Positions 8,871 to 16,184 of a stretch of DNA of 64,000 nucleotides are shown here, piece by piece. The notes beneath the pieces were generated by a model, which ran no database searches, had not been told where the DNA came from, and saw only the letters and a list, made by a program, of their open reading frames with translations. Location: positions 434,001-498,000 of the forward strand of contig NZ_QWGG01000004.1 in assembly GCF_003730195.1 (NCBI RefSeq), given 5' to 3'. The DNA comes from Halosimplex salinum (GTDB taxonomy: Archaea; Halobacteriota; Halobacteria; Halobacteriales; Haloarculaceae). The number at the start of each line of letters is the position of its first letter. Positions within the stretch are counted from its first letter, which is position 1. The position numbers and the translations under genes were made by a program.

Positions 8871-9446
8871 TCAGAACTGCGCGGCGCGGAGCGCGGCCTC
8901 GATGTCGCCGTACGGGTCCTCGGTGACGCTCGGGCCGTGGCCGGTGTGCATCTCGGCGAGTTCCGGCGAGACCGTGTCGCGGACGTACTCGATGCTGTCG
9001 ATCAGGGTGTCGCGGTCGCCCTCGGCCAGATCGGTGCGGCCGAAACTCCCGTTGGCGAAGACGAGGTCACCGGCGAACAGGATCTCCGGGCCCGCGGCGT
9101 AGAAACAGAGGTGGTCGTCTTTGTGTCCGGGGGTGTGGAGCGCCTCGTAGCTGTGGTCGCCGAGCGCGACGGTGTCGCCGTCGGCGACGGCGTGGTCGAC
9201 GAGTTCGTGGTCGGGGTCGAACCCCCACACGTCGGCGTCGAAGGCGTCGGCCAGCGCGGCGGTGTTGCCGACGTGGTCCGGGTGGGTGTGGGTCAGGACC
9301 ACCGCGTCGAGGGCGGCGTCGCGTTCGCGGACTTCGGCGACCGCGTCGAACTCGCTGCCGGCGTCGACCACGACTGTTCGGTCGCCGGTGACGAGGAAGG
9401 CGTTACTCGTGAAGACCTGCTGTCCCTGGGCGACGTTGGTTATCAC
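8871..9446 (-). CDS. MBL-fold metallo-hydrolase
   Basis: A 191-residue metallo-beta-lactamase-fold protein. The zinc motif LTHTHPDHVG lies at residues 51-60 (His53, His55, Asp57, His58). A third ligand region is LHTPGHKDDHL (near 108-118), the bridging Asp is in ILFAGDLVFANGSFGR (near 128-143), and the final His is in EMHTGHGP. At under 200 residues it is of the glyoxalase-II-like minimal type. Its substrate is unknown; thioesters or sulfur compounds are common for such proteins. It is convergent with the glycosylase-like gene (27 nt apart). Confidence 0.85.
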   Translation of the reverse strand: MITNVAQGQQVFTSNAFLVTGDRTVVVDAGSEFDAVAEVRERDAALDAVVLTHTHPDHVGNTAALADAFDADVWGFDPDHELVDHAVADGDTVALGDHSYEALHTPGHKDDHLCFYAAGPEILFAGDLVFANGSFGRTDLAEGDRDTLIDSIEYVRDTVSPELAEMHTGHGPSVTEDPYGDIEAALRAAQF

Positions 9447-9636
9447 GGGTTCGGATAGGCTGGGGGACCGTTAGAGCATGTCGCTTCGGCGTTGAAGGAG
9501 GCCGTCGCGACGCGTCACACGAGCGGCCGTTCGGGGAAGTGTATCGGCCGAAATCCCGTCGCTGTCTGGTATCACGCGCGGAACCATGACCCACAGGGCT
9601 ATGTGTGATGAACAACAAGCACGCCGTAGAGAGCAG

Positions 9637-10218
9637 ATGACAGGATCGGACAGGCCAGTCGTACTCATCGTCGAAGACGAGCCCGACGTCGCCGAGACGT
9701 ACAACCTCTGGCTCGCCGACGAGTACGAGGTCAGGACGGCCCAGAGCGGAGACGAGGGGCTGGCGGAACTCGACGAGGGAGTCGACGTGGTGCTCCTCGA
9801 CCGGATGATGCCCGGACTCTCCGGCGACGAGGTGTTGGCGCGGATCCGCGACAGGGGGCTGGACTGTCGCGTCGCCATGGTGACCGCGGTCGAACCCGAC
9901 TTCGACATCCTCGAGATGGGGTTCGACGCCTACCTCTGCAAGCCTATCCGGAGCGAGCAACTCCACGACACGGTCGAGAACCTGCTGGAACGCTCCAACT
10001 ACGACGACCTCCTCCAGGAGTACTACTCGCTGGTCGAGAAGCAGGCGACGCTCGAGGCGACGAAGAACAGCGCCGAACTCGCCGACAGCGAGGAGTACGC
10101 CGACCTCCGCGACCGGGTCGATGGCCTCCAGGACGACCTCTCGGACACGCTCGGTGGTATCGACGACGACGAGGACTTCATCGCCACGCTGCGAGGGTTG
10201 AGCGATGTCGAGGAGTAG
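9637..10218 (+). CDS. Response regulator with HalX domain
   Basis: About 193 residues from ATG 9637; in-frame ATGs at 9586 and 9601 would add 17 or 12 residues. The receiver domain (residues 6-120) has the acidic pair in LIVEDEPD, the phosphorylated Asp55 in VVLLDRMMPGLSG, Thr in AMVTAVE and Lys in YLCKPI. Residues 125-190 form the HalX domain, a helical haloarchaeal extension (coiled segment SLVEKQATLEATKN, then LRDRVDGLQDDLSD). There is no DNA-binding domain, so output is probably through protein contacts. It overlaps the next gene by 14 nt, forming a two-gene operon with a RAD55-like ATPase. Confidence 0.88.
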   Translation: MTGSDRPVVLIVEDEPDVAETYNLWLADEYEVRTAQSGDEGLAELDEGVDVVLLDRMMPGLSGDEVLARIRDRGLDCRVAMVTAVEPDFDILEMGFDAYLCKPIRSEQLHDTVENLLERSNYDDLLQEYYSLVEKQATLEATKNSAELADSEEYADLRDRVDGLQDDLSDTLGGIDDDEDFIATLRGLSDVEE

Positions 10219-10891
10219 TGATTCCGGGACGATGTACGACCTGACCGACGTCCTCGACTTCGACGAACTCGCATCGGTCCGCCCGGGGTCGAACATCCTC
10301 GTCTCCGGCCCGGCCATGAGCGGCAAGGAAGACCTCGCGATGTCCGTGCTCGCGGACGGCGCCGAGGCCGGCCAGGGCTCGCTCGTCGTCACGACCGGCG
10401 AGCGCGGCGAGACCGTCCTCGAGGAGTTCCTCGACCGCGCCCCCGGGGCCGACGAGTCGACCGTCAGCGTCGTCGATTGTCGCGGCGACGGGAGCCGACG
10501 CGGCGAGGCGACCGCCGGCGGGAGCTACCTCTACCACGTCTCCTCGCCCGGTGACCTCACCGGCATCGGCATCGGGATCACGGAGTGTCTCGAGTACCTC
10601 CACAACAACGGCGCCGACGACGGCCGGTTCGCCCTCACGTCGCTGTCGACGATGCTCACCTACACGGACCGCAAGACCGTCTTCAAGTTCTGCCACGTCC
10701 TCTCCTCGCGGTTCGACTCGGCGGGCTATCTCGGCCTCTTCACTATCGACTCGTCCGCCCACGACGACCAGACCCTCCAGGTCATCAAGCAAGCCTTCGA
10801 CGGCATGATCGAGATCCGCGAGTCCGACGGCCAGCGCGAGGCCCGCGTGCTCGGACTCGCCGGCCAGCCGACCGAGTGGCGCGAGTTCTGA
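10205..10891 (+). CDS. RAD55/KaiC-like RecA-superfamily ATPase
   Basis: A 228-residue protein with ATG 10205, 14 nt inside the HalX gene. Its P-loop-like segment is NILVSGPAMSGKEDLAMSVL (residues 31-50; GPAMSGKE lacks the usual final Thr/Ser of Walker A, having Glu instead). The region GRFALTSLSTMLTYTDRKTV near residue 140 corresponds to the Walker-B strand of KaiC-like proteins. Haloarchaea carry many such short RAD55-family proteins next to signal-transduction genes, so a role as a signalling partner of the HalX regulator is likely (inference). The Walker A replacement raises doubt about ATP hydrolysis. Confidence 0.75.
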   Translation: MSRSSDSGTMYDLTDVLDFDELASVRPGSNILVSGPAMSGKEDLAMSVLADGAEAGQGSLVVTTGERGETVLEEFLDRAPGADESTVSVVDCRGDGSRRGEATAGGSYLYHVSSPGDLTGIGIGITECLEYLHNNGADDGRFALTSLSTMLTYTDRKTVFKFCHVLSSRFDSAGYLGLFTIDSSAHDDQTLQVIKQAFDGMIEIRESDGQREARVLGLAGQPTEWREF

Positions 10892-11438
10892 GCGGCCACG
10901 ACAGGTCCCAGCCGACTCCGTTTGTAGGTCTTCACAGATTTCACAGGCGCCCATCGTTCTCCTCGTCGACCGATGCCAGCCAGCCGTCGCTCCGTGGAGT
11001 CGCCGCCAGTACGGAGTGTGGGCCATCGATCGCTGATCTATTATTTCGAGGATCACTGGGTGATGGATCAGAATCAAGGCATAATTATGTCCTTATAGGC
11101 AAGGTTTATGCGAATCTGCTGAAAGTACTCGGATGCAACGTTCGAACGCGGACGCGTTCGACCGAGCACGGACGAACCACTGTCCGAGGCGAGACACGCC
11201 CGGACCGAACGACCCACGCATCGCGCGCCAACCGACCGGAACCACTGCCAGCCACCGTAACCACCGGCGAACCACCGCGGTACTGTCATCGGAGGCGCTA
11301 TCCGTACCGAGTAGCGCCGTGCCGTACTCCATCTGGACGGCTCGGGCCGCCACGGCGGCCGCTCGCGCCGTCCTCCGAAGCGCTGACCCGTCAGCCGAGG
11401 CCGTGGCTTTAATCTGAGGAGGCGCGTACGCGTCGCGC
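10892..11438. other. 547-bp region without a supported gene
   Basis: This is the longest gene-free interval near the glycolate-oxidase-like gene. An AT-rich patch (about 11035-11125) includes CTTATAGG and GGTTTATGCG, which look like promoter elements. Downstream, overlapping open frames exist on both strands (94 codons forward at 11133-11417, 115 codons reverse at 11093-11440), but neither has a recognisable domain. It could hold the leader or promoter of the dehydrogenase, a small RNA, or an unrecognised short gene. Confidence 0.5.
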
Positions 11439-14400
11439 ATGGGAACGAGCGACCGGCCGGAGTCCGATCCGTCGCGTGACCCGCGAGCGGAGTACGACTA
11501 CGCGGCCGACGCGGTGGCGCGACCGGGACTCGTGCGGGACCTCCGGGACCGGGTGACGGGCGAGGTCAGGTTCGACGAGTACTCGCGGGAACTGTACGCG
11601 ACGGACGCGAGCATCTACGAACTGACGCCCGTCGGCGTCGTCTACCCCGAGTCGACGGCCGACGTGGCGGCCGTCGTCTCCTACTGCGCCGAGCGATCGA
11701 TCCCCGTCCTCCCGCGGGGCGGCGGGACCTCGCTGGCCGGGCAAGCCGTCAACGAGGCGGTCGTGCTCGATTTCACTCGTCACATGGGAGAGGTGCTCTC
11801 CGTCGACCCCGAGGCGCGCCTGGCCCGCGCCCAGCCGGGGGCGGTCCTCGCCGAACTGAACGCCGAACTCGCGCCGCACGGCCTGAAGTTCGCCCCGGAT
11901 CCCGCGTGGGGCGACAAGTCGGCGCTCGGCGGTGCCATCGGCAACAACTCGACGGGCGCGCACTCGCTCCAGTACGGCAAGACCGGCGCGTACGTCGAGG
12001 AGTGCGAGGTCGTGCTCGCCGACGGGAGCGTCACCCGCTTCGGCGAGGTGACGCTCGCGGAACTGCGAGCGAAAGCCGCCCCGGATGGCGACCTCGAAGC
12101 GCGCATCTACGCCGAACTCGCGCGGATCGTCGACGAGGAGGTCGAGGCGGTCGAGTCGGCGTTTCCCGAACTGAAGCGCAACGTCTCGGGCTACAACCTC
12201 GACGCGTTCGTCGCGGAGGCCCGCGAGGCGCTCGACGTCGAGGGCGAAGACGGCGAACCAGCCACCGTCAACGTCGCTCGCCTGCTCGCGGGGAGCGAGG
12301 GGACGCTCGCCATCGTGACCGAGGCGTCGGTCTCGCTCGAACCCGTCCCGGAGACGAAGGGGCTCGCGCTGTTGACCTACGAGACCCTGCTCGAAGCGCT
12401 GGAGGACGTCGAACCGATCCTCGCCCACGACCCGGCGGCCGTGGAGGTGCTCGACGGTGTGCTCCTCGACCTCGCGGCGGAGACCGAGGAGTTCGGCGAA
12501 CTCGTCGACTCCGTGTTACCAGCGGGGACGGGCGCGGTCCTGCTCGTCGAATTCTACGCCGAGAGCGACGCCGCGGGCCGGCGGCGCGTCGCAGACCTGA
12601 TCGCCGACCGGCTGGGGGACACCGGCGGCGCCGACGCCGGGCGGGCGGCGACGGAAGTCGAACCCTCGGCGGACGCCTCGGACCTGACCGACGCGCCGAT
12701 CCGCGCCTTCGGCGCTCGCGAGGCCCACGACGACGCCGAGCGCGCCCGGTTCTGGAAGCTCCGCAAGAGCGGGCTCCCCATCCTGCTCTCGCGGACGACC
12801 GACGCGAAACACCAGAGCTTCATCGAGGACACGGCGGTGCCGCCGGAGAACCTCCCGGAGTTCGTCGCCGACTTCCAGGCCGTCCTCGACGACCACGACA
12901 CGTACGCGAGTTTCTACGCTCACGCCGGGCCGGGCTGTCTGCACATCCGCCCGCTGGTCGACACGAAGACGGTCGACGGCGTTGACCAGATGGAGTCGAT
13001 CGCCGACCGGGCGACGGACCTGGTCGTCGAGTACGGCGGCAGCGTCTCGGGCGAGCACGGCGACGGCCGCGCGCGCACCCAGTGGTCGGAGAAACTCTAC
13101 GGCGAGGAGGTCTGGGAGCTCTTCCGTGACCTCAAGCGCGCGTTCGACCCCGACTGGCTCCTGAACCCGGGACAGGTCGTCGGCGTCGACGACGCCGCGG
13201 TCGACGCCGGCACCGCGCCCGACCGCGCCCGGACCGTCGACATGACCGAGCACCTCCGCTTCGACCCCGAGTACGAGTTCGACGCCGGCTTCGAGCCCGA
13301 ACTGAACTGGGAGAACGACAACGGGATGCAGGGGATGGTCGAACTGTGTCACGGCTGTGGCGGCTGTCGCGGCGGACAGGAGACGACCGGCGGGGTGATG
13401 TGTCCGACCTACCGCGCGGCCGACGAGGAGATCACGGCCACGCGAGGTCGGGCGAACATGCTCCGGCAGGCGATGAGCGGCGACCTCCCCGACGACCCGA
13501 CCGACGACGAGTTCGTGAGCGAAGTGCTGGACCTGTGTATCGGCTGCAAGGGCTGTGCGCGGGACTGTCCGAGCGAGGTCGACATGGCGAAGCTCAAAGC
13601 CGAGGTCGAACACGCCCACCACGAGGAGCACGGTACCACGCTCAGGGATCGGGTGTTCGCGAACGTCGACCGGCTCAGCGCGCTCGGGAGCGCGACCGCG
13701 CCGCTCTCGAACTGGCTCCAGAAGATCCCCGGGAGCGGCGCCGTGACGGAGCGCGTGCTCGGTATCGCGAGCGAGCGGACGCTCCCCACCTTCGAGCGGG
13801 AGTCGTTCGTCGACTGGTTCGCCGGCCACGAGCCGGCCGTCTCGGCCGCCGAGGCCGACCGCAAGGCGCTGGTCTTCCCCGACACCTACACCAACTACAG
13901 CAACCCGCAAGCGGGGCAGGCGGCCGTCCACGTCCTCGAAGCGGCCGGCGTGCACGTCGACGTGCCCGACGACGTCGTCGCGAGCGGCCGCGCCGCCCAC
14001 TCGAAGGGCTTCCTCGACACGTCCCGCGAGCGCGCCGAGCGCAACGTCGACGCGCTCGCCCCCCGACTGGCCGACGGCTGGGACCTCGTGGTGGTCGAGC
14101 CCTCCGACGCGGTGATGTTCCAGCACGACTACCTCGACCTCCTCTCGGGCGAGGCCGTCGAGACGGTCGCCGACAGCGCCTACGGCGTCTGCGAGTACCT
14201 CGACACCTTCCGAATGGACGACGTCGTCGACTTCGACGCCCCCGACGAGTCGCTCACCTACCACGGCCACTGCCACCAGAAAGCGACCAAGAAGGACCAC
14301 CACGCCGTCGGCGTCCTGCGCCGCGCGGGCTACGAGGTCGACGCGCTGGATTCGGGCTGTTGCGGCATGGCCGGCAGTTTCGGCTACGAGGCCGAGCACT

Positions 14401-14588
14401 ACTCGATGAGCCGCGCCATCGGCCGGATCCTCTTCGACCAGGTCGACGACAGTCCCGGGGAGTCGGTCGTCGCTCCGGGCGCCTCCTGCCGGTCACAGCT
14501 CGCGGACCGCGACGGGGCCGAGACCGACCCTCCGCACCCGATCGAGCAGTTGGCCGACGCGCTCGCCGCGCCGCCCGCGAACGAGTGA
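11439..14588 (+). CDS. GlcD/DLD-GlcF/GlpC fusion dehydrogenase (FAD + Fe-S)
   Basis: A 1049-residue fusion. The N-terminal FAD-binding domain (residues 50-230) has VLPRGGGTSLAGQAV and GGAIGNNSTGAHSLQYG, then the FAD-oxidase C-terminal domain (to about 590, with SGEHGDGRARTQW). The C-terminal half is GlcF-like: ferredoxin motifs CHGCGGCRGGQET (near 635) and CIGCKGCARDCPSE (near 700), and two CCG-type clusters YHGHCHQKATKKD (near 945) and DSGCCGMAGSFGYE (near 970). Such fusions oxidise a 2-hydroxy acid (D-lactate or glycolate) and pass electrons to the quinone pool. The substrate is not determined by sequence. GAGGAGG just upstream supports the start. Confidence 0.88.
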   Translation: MGTSDRPESDPSRDPRAEYDYAADAVARPGLVRDLRDRVTGEVRFDEYSRELYATDASIYELTPVGVVYPESTADVAAVVSYCAERSIPVLPRGGGTSLAGQAVNEAVVLDFTRHMGEVLSVDPEARLARAQPGAVLAELNAELAPHGLKFAPDPAWGDKSALGGAIGNNSTGAHSLQYGKTGAYVEECEVVLADGSVTRFGEVTLAELRAKAAPDGDLEARIYAELARIVDEEVEAVESAFPELKRNVSGYNLDAFVAEAREALDVEGEDGEPATVNVARLLAGSEGTLAIVTEASVSLEPVPETKGLALLTYETLLEALEDVEPILAHDPAAVEVLDGVLLDLAAETEEFGELVDSVLPAGTGAVLLVEFYAESDAAGRRRVADLIADRLGDTGGADAGRAATEVEPSADASDLTDAPIRAFGAREAHDDAERARFWKLRKSGLPILLSRTTDAKHQSFIEDTAVPPENLPEFVADFQAVLDDHDTYASFYAHAGPGCLHIRPLVDTKTVDGVDQMESIADRATDLVVEYGGSVSGEHGDGRARTQWSEKLYGEEVWELFRDLKRAFDPDWLLNPGQVVGVDDAAVDAGTAPDRARTVDMTEHLRFDPEYEFDAGFEPELNWENDNGMQGMVELCHGCGGCRGGQETTGGVMCPTYRAADEEITATRGRANMLRQAMSGDLPDDPTDDEFVSEVLDLCIGCKGCARDCPSEVDMAKLKAEVEHAHHEEHGTTLRDRVFANVDRLSALGSATAPLSNWLQKIPGSGAVTERVLGIASERTLPTFERESFVDWFAGHEPAVSAAEADRKALVFPDTYTNYSNPQAGQAAVHVLEAAGVHVDVPDDVVASGRAAHSKGFLDTSRERAERNVDALAPRLADGWDLVVVEPSDAVMFQHDYLDLLSGEAVETVADSAYGVCEYLDTFRMDDVVDFDAPDESLTYHGHCHQKATKKDHHAVGVLRRAGYEVDALDSGCCGMAGSFGYEAEHYSMSRAIGRILFDQVDDSPGESVVAPGASCRSQLADRDGAETDPPHPIEQLADALAAPPANE

Positions 14589-14620
14589 TACTTGGTAACG
14601 CCACTCACGAAATCCCGCCA

Positions 14621-14631
14621 AGTTTTAATAG
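14621..14631 (+). promoter_or_regulatory. TATA box of the cold-shock operon
   Basis: AGTTTTAATAG lies about 27-35 nt before ATG 14656 and is the only AT-rich element in the 67-bp gap. Its spacing implies a very short 5' leader of under 10 nt. Confidence 0.6.
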
Positions 14632-14655
14632 AGGCGTCTCCTCTGACAAGGTGCA

Positions 14656-14850
14656 ATGGCGACCGGTACGGTAGACTTCTTCAACGACACTGGCGGATAC
14701 GGATTCATCGACACTGACGATGCGGAGGAAGACGTGTTCTTCCACATGGAGGACATCGGCGGTCCCGACCTGGAGGAAGGTCAGGAAGTCGAGTTCGACA
14801 TCGTTCAGGCAGACAAAGGCCCGCGCGCCGAGAACCTGGAGCGACTCTAA
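14656..14850 (+). CDS. cspA: Cold-shock domain protein, tandem copy 1
   Basis: A 64-residue single cold-shock domain: five-stranded OB-fold with RNP1-like GGYGFIDT (residues 13-20) and RNP2-like DVFFHMED (near 26-33), followed by LEEGQEVEFDI. It binds single-stranded RNA or DNA and probably melts RNA structure. It is the most divergent of the three copies: relative to copy 2 it differs at about six residues, including Thr for Lys at positions 3 and 5. First gene of a three-gene operon; two bases (CC) separate its stop from the next ATG. Confidence 0.93.
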   Translation: MATGTVDFFNDTGGYGFIDTDDAEEDVFFHMEDIGGPDLEEGQEVEFDIVQADKGPRAENLERL

Positions 14851-14852
14851 CC

Positions 14853-15047
14853 ATGGCGAAAGGTAAGGTCGACTTCTTCAACGACACCGGCGGGTACGGC
14901 TTCATCGACACCGACGACGCGGACGAAGACGTCTTCTTCCACATGGAGGACGTCGGCGGCCCCGACCTGGAGGAGGGTCAGGAAGTCGAGTTCGATATCG
15001 AGCAGGCCGACAAGGGCCCGCGAGCGACCAACCTGGAGCGTCTCTAA
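14853..15047 (+). CDS. cspA: Cold-shock domain protein, tandem copy 2
   Basis: A 64-residue cold-shock protein starting MAKGKVDFFNDTGGYGFIDT. It has the complete set of nucleic-acid-contacting aromatics (Phe8, Phe9, Tyr15, Phe17, and Phe28-Phe29 in DVFFHM). It differs from copy 3 at only two residues (Asp/Glu near 21 and Glu/Thr near 62) although many codons differ synonymously, which suggests duplication followed by purifying selection, or concerted evolution. It sits 2 nt after copy 1 and 2 nt before copy 3, so the three are translated from one short mRNA. Confidence 0.93.
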   Translation: MAKGKVDFFNDTGGYGFIDTDDADEDVFFHMEDVGGPDLEEGQEVEFDIEQADKGPRATNLERL

Positions 15048-15049
15048 CG

Positions 15050-15244
15050 ATGGCGAAGGGCAAGGTCGACTTCTTCAACGACACGGGCGGCTACGGCTTC
15101 ATCGATACCGAGGACGCGGACGAGGACGTGTTCTTCCACATGGAAGACGTCGGCGGCCCGGACCTCGAAGAGGGACAGGAAGTGGAGTTCGACATCGAGC
15201 AGGCCGACAAAGGCCCGCGCGCGACGAACCTCACACGCCTGTAA
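15050..15244 (+). CDS. cspA: Cold-shock domain protein, tandem copy 3
   Basis: A 64-residue cold-shock protein, nearly identical to copy 2, ending PRATNLTRL. Same RNP1/RNP2 motifs. It is the last gene of the tandem array; a 152-bp gap precedes the DUF5778-like gene. Single-copy or dispersed csp genes are the normal state in haloarchaea, so three consecutive copies point to local duplication raising gene dose. Confidence 0.93.
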   Translation: MAKGKVDFFNDTGGYGFIDTEDADEDVFFHMEDVGGPDLEEGQEVEFDIEQADKGPRATNLTRL

Positions 15245-15396
15245 CTCCGGACGGGCCGCTCGCGCGGCACCATCCGTTCTGACCGCGGGCGGGTTCCGCC
15301 CGCGGCCGAATATCTTCGGTGAGCGGCGGCGCTACCGGCGATTCTCCCGGACCGATACCGTGGGACACAAGAGCCAGCGCGTCGCACTCCCAAGTA

Positions 15397-15804
15397 ATGA
15401 GCGACGCCGACGCCGTCGACGCGGATCTGTACCAGCGCGCACAGGCACTCCTCGAACCCGGCGAGATCGAACTCCTCGGCCTGATCGTCCACACGGGCAT
15501 CTCCGGCGACGAGGAGCCGTCCCTCCACGAAGCGACCCTGGAGATCGGCAACTACATCGCCGAGCACGCCGGGATCGAGCCGACCGACACGTACGTCTAC
15601 TCGGGCAACGACGACCCCGAGTTCGGCGTCAACCAGCACCAGGGGCTCACCCTCGACGGCGACGAGTTCGTCTGGGAGTGCCAGCAACTCCTCCGCGAGG
15701 ACACCTTCGAGGTCGTGTTCTACTACGAGGCCGACGTGGACCACGAGGGGCTCCTCGAGGCCGTCCGCGAGGCCGGATACGACGTGACCGGCGTCGAACC
15801 GTAG
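15397..15804 (+). CDS. DUF5778-like haloarchaeal protein
   Basis: A 135-residue acidic soluble protein from ATG 15397 (MSDADAVDADLYQRAQALLE). Segments such as LEPGEIELLGLIVHTGISGD, VYSGNDDPEFGVNQHQG and DEFVWECQQLLREDTFEVVF match my memory of the haloarchaeal family DUF5778. It has one cysteine and no obvious active site. The alternation of strands and helices near the C-terminus (VVFYYEADVDHEGLLEAVRE, GYDVTGVE) suggests a ferredoxin-like alpha/beta fold. Function unknown. Confidence 0.7.
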   Translation: MSDADAVDADLYQRAQALLEPGEIELLGLIVHTGISGDEEPSLHEATLEIGNYIAEHAGIEPTDTYVYSGNDDPEFGVNQHQGLTLDGDEFVWECQQLLREDTFEVVFYYEADVDHEGLLEAVREAGYDVTGVEP

Positions 15805-15829
15805 TCCTGACTGTTCGGGCGAGCGCGCT

Positions 15830-16126
15830 TCAGGATAGCTCCGCCAGACAGTTCCAGCAGTAGCTCGCGTGGTCCCAGTTCTCCGCGTCGCACGCCCTGC
15901 AGACGACCCGCTCGTCCGGCGGCGGCGACCGACTCGGTGCGCGGTCGGCCCTGCCCGCCGCCTCTCGACGCGTCGGCGACCCCGACCGGAGTTCACCGTT
16001 CTCGACGCGCGCGATCAGTTCGTCGTTCGCCACGTAGTCGATCAGGCGAAAGAGCGCGACGAAACAGAGCCCCGGCAGGCAGACGAGGACGACCATCCCG
16101 AGGAGCCACACCACCTCCGAGATCAT
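15830..16126 (-). CDS. Single-TM protein with C-terminal zinc ribbon
   Basis: About 98 residues from ATG 16126; a GTG at 16141 is an alternative five codons upstream. An N-terminal hydrophobic stretch (VVWLLGMVVLVCLPGLCFVALF) anchors it. A charged linker follows, and the C-terminus is a zinc ribbon with CRACDAENWDHASYCWNCL: two CxxC pairs 14 residues apart. This TM-plus-zinc-ribbon layout is common among haloarchaeal proteins of unknown function (DUF7577-type). It is convergent with the DUF5778-like gene and 58 nt downstream of the rqcH stop. Confidence 0.65.
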   Translation of the reverse strand: MISEVVWLLGMVVLVCLPGLCFVALFRLIDYVANDELIARVENGELRSGSPTRREAAGRADRAPSRSPPPDERVVCRACDAENWDHASYCWNCLAELS

Positions 16127-16184
16127 GGTGAACGTTAGCACTGCACGATAAATACGTTTCGGGCGGCGGGTCGCGGCGGCTCCG

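Noticed and set aside
12516..14399. 627-codon reverse ORF
   Set aside because: Antisense shadow of the GlcD-GlcF fusion, which has intact FAD and Fe-S motifs.
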